64,000 nt of DNA, taken from Dyadobacter luteus (GTDB lineage Bacteria > Bacteroidota > Bacteroidia > Cytophagales > Spirosomataceae). The stretch covers positions 186,001 through 250,000 of the forward strand of contig NZ_QNUL01000002.1 in assembly GCF_003383615.1 (NCBI RefSeq). The letters are read 5' to 3'. The notes below the pieces were generated by a model. It was not told where the DNA came from, did not search any database, and saw nothing but the letters and a program-made list of their open reading frames with translations. How positions within the stretch are numbered: the stretch's first letter is position 1; each line of letters starts with the position of its first letter. The position numbers and the translations under genes were made by a program. Shown in pieces: positions 20,017 to 27,410 of the stretch.

Positions 20017-21309
20017 TCAGAGTTGCTGGGAAAGTTTTTTCTGTTTTCTTTTTCTGGTCTTTCTGAGCTGCCAGGGCAGATAGCCGTTTTCACGCACCGG
20101 TGCAAAGAGAAGATCAAGATTTTCATCAGCGTTGACCGCTTCTGCCGGGTTGTTCAGACTGACGGGGTCCGGCGGTCCGGCGGAGGCATTTCTGGTCCGG
20201 TTGTAATGGTGACCATAGCCTTTGTGATGCGATGGTATGTGCTGTCTGGAGTGGTCCTGAACTGTGTTTCCTGTGCACCGCTCCAGGATAGCACTGACCG
20301 TGTACTGATGTCCCAGGTCATTTGAGTCAAATACGGATTTTGTCTTGAAATCAACGAAGATGATCTCAGTGATCTGCGCCTGTTTATTCTGCCGGACGAC
20401 GGTTTTGATTGCTTCTTTTTCCAGTGAGGATGTAAAGCTGCGAAGTGATCCGTCACTGACTCTGAGAAGCCTGAGATCAACTAAGCTGCGGAGCCTTGGC
20501 ACGTGGGCCAGTCTTGCCTGACGGTTGATCTCAAAACGTTTTTCAAGATATTTCAGCGTGGGCTTGCCAGGCAGGATGCTGGCTTTTACAGGAGCGCCGG
20601 TCCTGTTTCCGTAAGTGTCCAGAATCCTGTAGACCAACCCCCTCCTTTTATAGGTCTGAGAGTTTTCAGTACCTTGGTCGGCGGTAATATTGTACTGCCT
20701 GAGCAAGGCATTCAGTTCAGAAAGAGATGTGTATCTGTACACCGGTAAGATCGCATTCAGAACGGTGGCAATGGCTGCGACAGTCTGGTCTTTTCCGTAT
20801 TCTACCCTTTGTGCATGCTGCTGATTTATCTTATGTGTGCTCCCCTGGGCAGTCAGAAGCCCGAAGGACTGTTCAATTTGTTTTCTTGCTTTTTCAGATT
20901 GGTTGCGGCCAATGTTGAGAATATCAATTCTTTCACCATTGTGTCTGACAATACTTGACACAATGTGCAGATGCGGATGGGCCGCATCATGGTGCTGATA
21001 TACCAGATAAGGCTGTTGATCAAAGCCGATCTGTCTCATATAGCTTTCGGCGATCGCAGTCAGTGAAGTTTTCGGCAGCTTCTCGGACGGGTGAAAATTC
21101 AGTGTGATATGAATGCTGTTTGTTTTCACATTCTGGTTCATTGCTGCTATTTTCAAAAGCATGTTCAGTCTGTGGCCCGCTGTCATCTGATGTGCATCGC
21201 AGGGGTAGTTGGCAGCCATCAGGCATTCAGCAGTTCCGAGTTCAATTTTCTTCTCGTTGTAATAAACAGCTGCCTTGATCGAGCGCGAGGTTTTGATTAC
21301 TGCAACCAT
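20017..21309 (-). CDS. Relaxase/mobilisation nuclease
   Basis: A 430-residue relaxase of the Bacteroidota mobilisation family. The N-terminal nuclease domain (1-150) has 'FHPSEKLPKTSLTAIAESYM' and the metal-binding HPHLH triad (His111, His113, His115) in 'YQHHDAAHPHLHIVSSI'. The probable nicking tyrosine lies near the N terminus (Tyr16/Tyr17 in 'AAVYYNEKK'). It would nick oriT and pilot the strand during transfer. The C-terminal third is basic (ending RKTRKRKQKK). Its start overlaps the small accessory gene by 13 bases, implying translational coupling. Confidence 0.9.
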   Translation of the reverse strand: MVAVIKTSRSIKAAVYYNEKKIELGTAECLMAANYPCDAHQMTAGHRLNMLLKIAAMNQNVKTNSIHITLNFHPSEKLPKTSLTAIAESYMRQIGFDQQPYLVYQHHDAAHPHLHIVSSIVRHNGERIDILNIGRNQSEKARKQIEQSFGLLTAQGSTHKINQQHAQRVEYGKDQTVAAIATVLNAILPVYRYTSLSELNALLRQYNITADQGTENSQTYKRRGLVYRILDTYGNRTGAPVKASILPGKPTLKYLEKRFEINRQARLAHVPRLRSLVDLRLLRVSDGSLRSFTSSLEKEAIKTVVRQNKQAQITEIIFVDFKTKSVFDSNDLGHQYTVSAILERCTGNTVQDHSRQHIPSHHKGYGHHYNRTRNASAGPPDPVSLNNPAEAVNADENLDLLFAPVRENGYLPWQLRKTRKRKQKKLSQQL

Positions 21310-21689
21310 TTTCTGCCGGTTTGTGAGATATACTCGTGGATGGTCCTGATCTGATCAAGCATGATTTTTCGGTCTGACTCATAGTCTGATATCCATGCCG
21401 GTAGCTGATCGGGCCCATTGATGTGGTGCAGCTTTTCAAAAGCCTTCTCAAAGCGGTCAGCTACCGTGTTCAGCCGGTTTCTGAGCTGTATCAGTTCGAC
21501 CATCATCTCGTCAAGGGATGCGTTTCTGTGGTTGAAAGTTACCGGCTGGTCAAGCAGGATTTTTCTGCCGTATTCACTGAATTTGCGGCAGGTCGAGTTT
21601 TTAAAACGTTTTTCAATAATTTCAAACTCATGTCTGGTGAAACGCATGAATACGGCCTTGTTTCGCGGATCTTTTTTCTCGTTCATCAC
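21297..21689 (-). CDS. Relaxosome accessory protein (MobC/MobA-like)
   Basis: A 130-residue, mostly helical protein. The N-terminal 'NKAVFMRFTRHEFEIIEKRFKNS' resembles the ribbon-helix-helix start of plasmid mobilisation relaxosome proteins, and the middle has a coiled-coil-like helix ('MMVELIQLRNRLNTVADRFEKAFE'). Such proteins bind oriT and help the relaxase melt the nick site. First gene of the mobilisation operon and overlapping the relaxase. The region to its left in transcription order (21700-22200) is where oriT should lie. Confidence 0.82.
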   Translation of the reverse strand: MMNEKKDPRNKAVFMRFTRHEFEIIEKRFKNSTCRKFSEYGRKILLDQPVTFNHRNASLDEMMVELIQLRNRLNTVADRFEKAFEKLHHINGPDQLPAWISDYESDRKIMLDQIRTIHEYISQTGRKWLQ

Positions 21690-22137
21690 AGTATCAGTTT
21701 ATAGCCAGATATGATTACCTTCCTTTGTTGCGCTTCGGCCTGCCCGCGGAGTCCGGTATGATCATATGCGGCTTAAGCCAGCAGGATGCGAAAGCCGCTG
21801 ACGCATTGTGAAAATACAGAACATGTACCGTTTTGACCCTTCCTAAGGTAATTTCGGGTAGGTTAACCGGGATGAATGCCTGCGCCTGATTTAGCTTCTA
21901 TTTCGACTTCACCAGCATACAGCACCGGATACGAAATACCGCTGTTCATGATGATGTGGGCATAAACACATTCTTACTGTCAGGGTGAGAGAATCAATAT
22001 CGGGCAGCCGAAGAAAGTAGTCTGATTGTGACAATCCTTGTATTAACCCGCCGTGTTACGAAGGTTAAATTATTGTCAGCCTCACGGGAAGACGGGCGGC
22101 TTGAAGGTTGTGTCTTAACATAGAACCGGCTAACAGG
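21690..22137. other. Probable oriT-containing intergenic region
   Basis: About 450 bases upstream of the mobilisation operon without a coding frame. In related Bacteroidota elements oriT sits next to the accessory and relaxase genes. The nick site itself cannot be named from sequence alone. Confidence 0.4.
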
Positions 22138-22154
22138 CTGTCCGGTCCGGACAG
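22138..22154. repeat. 17-bp GC-rich inverted repeat, candidate oriT arm or operator
   Basis: ctgtccgg, one central base, then ccggacag: a perfect palindrome in the gap upstream of the mobilisation operon and past the end of the TetR gene. Its place fits an oriT-proximal inverted repeat, but a regulator operator is equally possible. Confidence 0.4.
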
Positions 22155-22180
22155 CTATGATGGCGCTGTGCCTAAAAAAA

Positions 22181-22201
22181 GGAGCCCGTTTGGTGGGCTC
22201 C
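22181..22201 (-). terminator. Rho-independent terminator of the tetR-like gene
   Basis: A GGAGCCC/GGGCTCC 7-base stem with a 7-base loop, flanked by seven A's on the left and TTATTTTT on the right. It would work on both strands, and it lies downstream of the TetR gene on the minus strand. Confidence 0.8.
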
Positions 22202-22314
22202 GTTATTTTTCAAAGATAGGATACAGGTGAGCTGTTGCATAATGAAAGTAGGATTATGTCCTAAGTGTCCAGATTGCTTTTTAAATGCAAGTAGAATTGT
22301 TTGCTTCACGGTTA

Positions 22315-22944
22315 TTACGGTTTGCTGTCAACTGCACTTTGGTATGCCCAGTCTATGATCTGATCCATCGTTTTGTGCAACTGCCGCATATCATCCGGAT
22401 GGTTGATATCCAGGCCACAGAATTTACTGCCGTTGGTTTTGTCATGCAGTACACAATAATAGATTCCACCTATCAGCAGGGTCATGACTGCACGGAAACT
22501 TACCTGTGTGTTTCCAAAGTGGGCATCTGTCAGACCGAGCATCTGATCACCTGCATATTCCCGCATGTTTGATACGCCCCTGGAAATATCATTTTTCTCA
22601 GTTATTTCCCAGCGAATCAGCTCCTGCATCTGCTTGTTCTTATAGAAGTATTCGAGTTGTTCGTGCAGGATTTTTTTTGCCAGCGACTTTCCTGAATCGG
22701 CCTTGTTTTCTTCAAGTATCTGATCAATGTTTTCCTTGTAAGGGCTCCAGAAATCCTGCTGTTCAATGTATCTTTTAAACAGGATTTCCAGCGTGCCGAA
22801 GTAGCGGTAAATTAATCCTTTGTTTACATCCGCATGCCTTGCGATCTTGTTTACGCCGAGTTCTTGGTAGCCTTCTGCAAGGAAAATTTCTCCGGCAGCT
22901 TGCATAAGCCTCATTTCTGTCCTCTTTCTGTTTCTTTTTCTCAT
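22315..22944 (-). CDS. TetR-family transcriptional regulator
   Basis: A 209-residue protein. The N-terminal helix-turn-helix is clear: 'RLMQAAGEIFLAEGYQELGVNKIARHADVNKGLIYRYFGTLEILFKRYI' spans about 13-60. The ligand-binding half is variable and helical. It would repress itself or neighbours in response to an unknown ligand. It is divergent from the gene at 23194 across a 250-base AT-rich gap containing a 15-bp direct repeat, a plausible operator. TetR genes are common next to mobilisation modules of this type. Confidence 0.9.
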   Translation of the reverse strand: MRKRNRKRTEMRLMQAAGEIFLAEGYQELGVNKIARHADVNKGLIYRYFGTLEILFKRYIEQQDFWSPYKENIDQILEENKADSGKSLAKKILHEQLEYFYKNKQMQELIRWEITEKNDISRGVSNMREYAGDQMLGLTDAHFGNTQVSFRAVMTLLIGGIYYCVLHDKTNGSKFCGLDINHPDDMRQLHKTMDQIIDWAYQSAVDSKP

Positions 22945-22999
22945 AGTAGATAAAGTTTTTAAATGATATTAAATAAGTCCCTGACGATCAGTACGGTCG

Positions 23000-23045
23000 C
23001 CGAAATAAATTAAAAAAAATTAAGATGTAACCGAAATAAATTAAA
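23000..23045. repeat. 15-bp direct repeat upstream of the tetR-like gene
   Basis: ccgaaataaattaaa occurs at 23000-23014 and again at 23031-23045, a period of 31 bases (about three helical turns). It lies 55-100 bases before the TetR start and may be a regulator site or promoter element. Confidence 0.45.
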
Positions 23046-23193
23046 TGGAAAAATAAGTTTGGTGTTCAATTGACACATAATGTCATACGATTACTTTAAA
23101 TAATTAAAAAACGTATAGCCCTCATCGAAGCGATTTCTGAAAGACATGAGTAAAATTTAAGCAGTTGATATTCATCTATTAACAAGCGTTGTC

Positions 23194-24396
23194 ATGGAAT
23201 ATCGTTACACACTCGAGTGGTATGATTCGCTGATTTCGGTCACTTTGAACCCTGCAAGGACCGATTTACCGGAGATTACAAAGCAGCAAACGGATGCAAT
23301 TCTGATCACTGCATCCGGGCAGAAAGACAAGTGGCTCTGGGAGGTCAAAAGGGAGATTTATGGTCTGAACAACAAGGCTCAGATAGAATTTCTGGTACGG
23401 CGCTACCATTCAGATCTGATCCTGCTGGCCGATCAGGCCTACGACAACCATAACCGGATGCTGCAGGTGCCGGATCATCTCAGAAAGTTGTCCACAGCGA
23501 TCGTTAGTGATCTTCACGAACTGCTGTCCTTTCTGGAAGACCGGTATTTGAAATATTTGGGGATGGAGCAGCCGGTCCCGGCTGTCTGCATGCAAAAAAC
23601 CAGGGACGAGATGAAGGCAAGACTCGGCCGTCTGAAAGTCAGGTTAGCACGGCGGATCAGCGATAAGGCACTGATCGAAATTGTACTGGGGACATTGCAA
23701 CAGTTTTTCAGCAAACAGGATAACAGAAGGGTCAGTTTTGCGCAGGCCGGTTATATGAAAGAACTGATCCTGGGACTGGAGCAGGCAGCAGATCTGAGAA
23801 CTGAGGCAAAGGTTTATCAGGCAGTTAACGAGTTTCTGATCTACATGAATTTCAATAAAAGGGCTTACCTGAACTACTATACAGAAAGGGTTGCGGCCAG
23901 GATTAACTGTTTCGGATCCTTTTCAGATAAGATGGATCAGCTCTTTCTGGCGTACAAGGAATTTAACCAGATGCATATCAGGCCAGGTGTCAAACTGAAA
24001 CCGAAATACAAAGGGGTAAAACATGTAATCGGAAACTGGTTTGCACATGAGATCGCTTATCTGGAAAAGAAGTACCAGTGGGAGGTAAACCCGCTGGAAA
24101 TGCGATCAGAGCACGGTAACCCGTCAGGGCCACAGGCAAAAGTGAAACTCGCCCTGAATGCAGATCAGATCGCGATCCTTATACGGGCTTTCTCGAGCCA
24201 AGGTGTACTGGAAAGGGGTACTGTGCACGCCGTGTTCAGACATCTGGTCCCTTATCTGTCTTCAAAAGAACGGGTAAATCTCTCCTGGGACAGTATGCGC
24301 AAAAGATCGTATACACCCGAAGACAAGGATAAAAAAGCAGTACTCGCCATTCTGGAAAACGCAATGGCAGCTATCAGAAAATTTGACGGACTCTAA
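23194..24396 (+). CDS. Unclassified protein, RteC-like C terminus
   Basis: A 400-residue, strongly helical, soluble protein. The last 80 residues ('LNADQIAILIRAFSSQGVLE', then 'RHLVPYLSSKERVNLSWDSMRKRSYTPEDKDKKAVLAILENAM') recall the C-terminal half of RteC, the excision regulator of Bacteroides conjugative transposons: a helix-turn-helix-like part followed by a 'S..S.R...Y.PE' segment. The N-terminal half is not recognised. It sits beside the mobilisation and TetR genes and 12 bases before a Crp-type regulator, so a regulatory role in element transfer is plausible. This is by-eye similarity, not established. Confidence 0.5.
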   Translation: MEYRYTLEWYDSLISVTLNPARTDLPEITKQQTDAILITASGQKDKWLWEVKREIYGLNNKAQIEFLVRRYHSDLILLADQAYDNHNRMLQVPDHLRKLSTAIVSDLHELLSFLEDRYLKYLGMEQPVPAVCMQKTRDEMKARLGRLKVRLARRISDKALIEIVLGTLQQFFSKQDNRRVSFAQAGYMKELILGLEQAADLRTEAKVYQAVNEFLIYMNFNKRAYLNYYTERVAARINCFGSFSDKMDQLFLAYKEFNQMHIRPGVKLKPKYKGVKHVIGNWFAHEIAYLEKKYQWEVNPLEMRSEHGNPSGPQAKVKLALNADQIAILIRAFSSQGVLERGTVHAVFRHLVPYLSSKERVNLSWDSMRKRSYTPEDKDKKAVLAILENAMAAIRKFDGL

Positions 24397-24408
24397 CTAA
24401 ATCAGCTT

Positions 24409-24969
24409 ATGAACAAATCCCGGTTAATCACCTACCTTTCACACCTTCATCCCATCCGGCCTGAATTCGAGGAGCTTCTGTCTAAAAAACTTCAGCAGCA
24501 TATCTTTAAAAAGGGCAGGGCTCTGCGCGAACCTCTCAGAAGTTCATCAGTCTGGTTTGTGGCCCACGGTATATTGAAAGCTTCCTACTATGACCAGGTC
24601 GGTAACGAGCATGTCACCCGTTTCTGGCATGAGGATGAAATCCTGCTATTGGAAGTCAATGCATACAAGAGCATACCTTCTGCGGATTACCTTATTATGC
24701 TCGAAGATACCGTGCTGCTTTCGCTTCCTGATCATGTGATCGGATACTGTCTTAAAAATTTCCGGGAGGCCCATACGCTCCGCGCCATGCTTTTCCACAA
24801 GGACCGCGACAGGGCCGAAGTACTCGGACATTTGCTGAAGCTGCCGCTTGCTGACGGGTACGGTAAGTTTCGGGAAATCTATCCTGTACACCGTATCCCG
24901 GTCAAGGATGTGGCCTCTTATCTGGGCGTGCATCCGAAACGAATCAGTGAACTCAGAAGCAAAAGGTAG
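24409..24969 (+). CDS. Crp/Fnr-family regulator
   Basis: A 186-residue protein with the cyclic-nucleotide-binding jelly roll ('IFKKGRALREPLRSSSVWFVAHGILKASYYDQVGNEHVTRFWHEDEILL', about 32-85), a long dimer helix, and a short C-terminal DNA-binding end ('IPVKDVASYLGVHPKRISELR'). The effector-binding residues of true CRP are not conserved, as usual for Bacteroidota members. It follows the RteC-like gene by 12 bases and is probably co-transcribed with it. Confidence 0.85.
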   Translation: MNKSRLITYLSHLHPIRPEFEELLSKKLQQHIFKKGRALREPLRSSSVWFVAHGILKASYYDQVGNEHVTRFWHEDEILLLEVNAYKSIPSADYLIMLEDTVLLSLPDHVIGYCLKNFREAHTLRAMLFHKDRDRAEVLGHLLKLPLADGYGKFREIYPVHRIPVKDVASYLGVHPKRISELRSKR

Positions 24970-25132
24970 CCTCCCATGACTTTTTTTTCTTAATCAGAGC
25001 ATACCGGAACGGAAAAAATTTGCTCCGCTGCGTGCCATGCCGGCCACAAAGCGGCGGAATAGCTTTGTTGTGTAATGATCACACGGCGTGTGTACGTGTG
25101 TGATCAGTTGTTTGGAACACAATCTGAAAGCT

Positions 25133-25579
25133 ATGAAAAGATCTCACACCGTTTTGCAGCTGACCGTCTGTCTGCTTGTCATTCTGTTTTTTTACACAGC
25201 ACTAAGCAAGCTGATGGATATTGGCCAGTTTGAAAAACAGCTCAGAAACCAGGTCCTGCCTGGGTGGGCAGTTGTTCCGCTGCTCTGGCTGATCCCCATA
25301 TCAGAACTCATTGTCACAGAGCTTCTGATCTTTAAGAAAACCAGACTGGCAGGACTTTACGGGGCGTTGATCATGATGGTGGTTTTTACAGCATACATAG
25401 GGCTGGTTTATCTGAATGTTTTTAACAGGGTTCCCTGCGGCTGCGGGGGTGTAATTAAGAACATGGGGTTTGGTGCTCACCTGGTGTTTAATTTTTTCTT
25501 TCTGATCCTATCGGTGGTAGGTATATACATGTTTCACGCAGATAAGAAGGGAGGTGCGGTGACAGCAAGTGGCAGGTGA
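25133..25579 (+). CDS. MauE/DoxX-like redox membrane protein
   Basis: A 148-residue protein with four membrane helices and the DoxX/MauE layout: 'FFYTALSKLMDIGQFEKQL' after helix 1, 'IPISELIVTELL' in helix 2, and a periplasmic 'VPCGCGG' cysteine pair before helix 4. MauE-type proteins work with thioredoxin-like partners in periplasmic disulfide exchange. The ATG at 25133 gives the usual N terminus; a frame extension 15 codons upstream lacks family features. Gene order with DUF6520 and the opposing TlpA-SusC-SusD operon recurs in Bacteroidota, so a shared redox or uptake role is inferred. Confidence 0.75.
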   Translation: MKRSHTVLQLTVCLLVILFFYTALSKLMDIGQFEKQLRNQVLPGWAVVPLLWLIPISELIVTELLIFKKTRLAGLYGALIMMVVFTAYIGLVYLNVFNRVPCGCGGVIKNMGFGAHLVFNFFFLILSVVGIYMFHADKKGGAVTASGR

Positions 25580-25706
25580 GCGGAAGCCGGAAAGACATGG
25601 CCCAGGGCCGTTTCTTTCTGCCAGGGATTGCCTACTCTACTGAAAAAGCGTAGGTAACAATTAATCAATTTCATATTTAAACGCTTCCAAGAAGCACAAA
25701 TGCCTT

Positions 25707-25976
25707 ATGAAAAATGTGTTTAAATTTAAGTATTTACCCGCTTTTGCATTGGTATTAGCTGGCGGTATGGCTGTCGCTACTACAAGTCGCAGCATGGCTC
25801 CACAGTATTTCAAGGATTCAGCGGGCGAATGGCAGCCGCTGGGTAGCAGGCAGATCGGCACTCAACCCGGTCAATACAGCTGTAATCAAAGTGATAGTCA
25901 ATGTACAGCCGAAGGCTTGGATGCAAATGGTGAACCTACCGGCAATATTACCGAAGGGCAGCTGGTTCAAAACTAG
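25707..25976 (+). CDS. DUF6520-family small exported protein
   Basis: An 89-residue protein with a signal-like hydrophobic segment (about 9-26). It is followed by 'APQYFKDSAGEWQPLG' and two cysteines in 'YSCNQSDSQCTAEG', the pattern of Bacteroidota DUF6520 proteins encoded next to MauE and TlpA genes. Function unknown; the cysteine pair could be a target of the redox partners. A strong bidirectional terminator follows. Confidence 0.75.
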   Translation: MKNVFKFKYLPAFALVLAGGMAVATTSRSMAPQYFKDSAGEWQPLGSRQIGTQPGQYSCNQSDSQCTAEGLDANGEPTGNITEGQLVQN

Positions 25977-26004
25977 CTTCATATTGCTACCCGTATTTTA
26001 AAAC

Positions 26005-26032
26005 AAAAAGTCCCCGAATCCGGGGACTTTTT
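26005..26032. terminator. Bidirectional terminator between DUF6520 and susD-like genes
   Basis: aaaaagtccccg, loop aatc, cggggacttttt: a perfect 12-base stem with A/T ends, so it works for both converging genes. Confidence 0.9.
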
Positions 26033-26036
26033 GTTT

Positions 26037-27392
26037 CTATCTCACATTCTGTTCAATACCACCTCCCAGAATCTCATTCTCAGGGATACTCAAAACATAC
26101 CGGCTGTCATTGGCAGACAGCTCTAAAAGCTCGGCCGAAGGTTTTCGGTATAACGTTTTGGCAAACCTGGGATCCTTGTTGAGCCGTCTGAGATCCGTCC
26201 AGCGCACGCCCCTTGAAAAAAGCTGCTTCCTTCTTTCCAATAGGATCAGCTCCAAAAGCTGCAGCGGCCTGGTCTCCGTGACGGGCTTATACGTGCCTTT
26301 TTTGTAACGGGTGACCAGTAGTTTATTCAGATCACCCAAAGCTTTGCTTTCCTGCCCCAACCGGGCAGCACACTCACTTCGGATCAGAAGCATCTCATCG
26401 GTGGCAAGCCCTGCAAACAATGCTGCCGTCCCGGTGTAGGTGCCAATGAAGCGTCCGGTACCCTTCTGAAAAAACAGGGACCTTCTTAAATCGTTGGCCT
26501 CAAAGCTGCGGGCAAGAACCGTGTCCGGGTAAATTAAACTGGAACTAAAAAACCCGTATTTGACCAGCGTCGCCTGGAAGAGTACCTCTGGATTTGCGTT
26601 CAGAATCGATCTGGGCATCGGGCGCGCCAAAGTAGAATCGACCGTGCCGTAATCCAGCAGCTGATCTTTGAGCGCCAGAGCCGAATCTGCATACAACGCC
26701 GCTACCGGATACGCTTCCATCGAATGGTGCACCCGGGCCAGTAGCCCGTAAGCCGCCGGTTTAGCCGGCTGCGTGGGAACGGCCGTCTTGACAGGCAGCA
26801 GCCTTGTGGCCAGTGCCAGGTCCTGGTTTATCCGCTCATAGGTTTGTTGTAGCGTACCCCGGGGCGCTTTGGTGTTGATATCCGCCTGCAATTTCAAAGG
26901 AATGCCTAAAAGCTTTTCTGCCGTCGCTTGATCGTAAGCTGCTGCAAACCCCTGCGCCAGATGATAAAAAGCCCAGGCCCTAAAAAAAAGCGCGCTGCCT
27001 TTCAGCCGGTCCCATTCGGCCCGCTGCGTTTGCTGAGGCGTGATCTTTTCAAGACCTTCGAGCACCACATTCGCATAAAACACCTGGCGGTAAGGCGTGG
27101 TCCAGTCCGGGGCAAACGTGGTTCCCTCGTAAAGATCCTTTGCCCAGAAATATGTGTTTCTTTCGATCTGGTTGGTCAGCGCATCCAGGCCGCTTTGGGG
27201 CATGTAGTATTCATCTCCTCCTAGCACACCCAGTGCAGGCACATCGTTCATGTAGGCGCTGTTGTTTAAAAGATCATTCATATCAGCCAGTGAGGTGGGT
27301 ACCACCAGCGCCTTATCGGGCTTTTGCTGCAGATAATCCTGGCAGCCCAGATTTACCAAAGCCATCAGCATAGCTAAATATCGTTTTTTCAT
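26037..27392 (-). CDS. RagB/SusD-family nutrient-binding lipoprotein
   Basis: A 451-residue protein with a lipobox (LVNLGC, Cys17). The mature start 'QDYLQQKPDKALVVPTSLADMNDLL' is typical of SusD homologues, followed by TPR-like helical repeats ('GSALFFRAWAFYHLAQGFA') and the C-terminal 'LLERRKQLFSRGVRWTDLRRL' block. It would cap the SusC-like barrel on the outer face of the outer membrane and bind the substrate. It is the last gene of the TlpA-SusC-SusD operon, 18 bases after susC. The substrate may be a peptide or glycan; not deducible. Confidence 0.93.
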   Translation of the reverse strand: MKKRYLAMLMALVNLGCQDYLQQKPDKALVVPTSLADMNDLLNNSAYMNDVPALGVLGGDEYYMPQSGLDALTNQIERNTYFWAKDLYEGTTFAPDWTTPYRQVFYANVVLEGLEKITPQQTQRAEWDRLKGSALFFRAWAFYHLAQGFAAAYDQATAEKLLGIPLKLQADINTKAPRGTLQQTYERINQDLALATRLLPVKTAVPTQPAKPAAYGLLARVHHSMEAYPVAALYADSALALKDQLLDYGTVDSTLARPMPRSILNANPEVLFQATLVKYGFFSSSLIYPDTVLARSFEANDLRRSLFFQKGTGRFIGTYTGTAALFAGLATDEMLLIRSECAARLGQESKALGDLNKLLVTRYKKGTYKPVTETRPLQLLELILLERRKQLFSRGVRWTDLRRLNKDPRFAKTLYRKPSAELLELSANDSRYVLSIPENEILGGGIEQNVR

Positions 27393-27410
27393 TTTGATCC
27401 TGTCTTTTGA

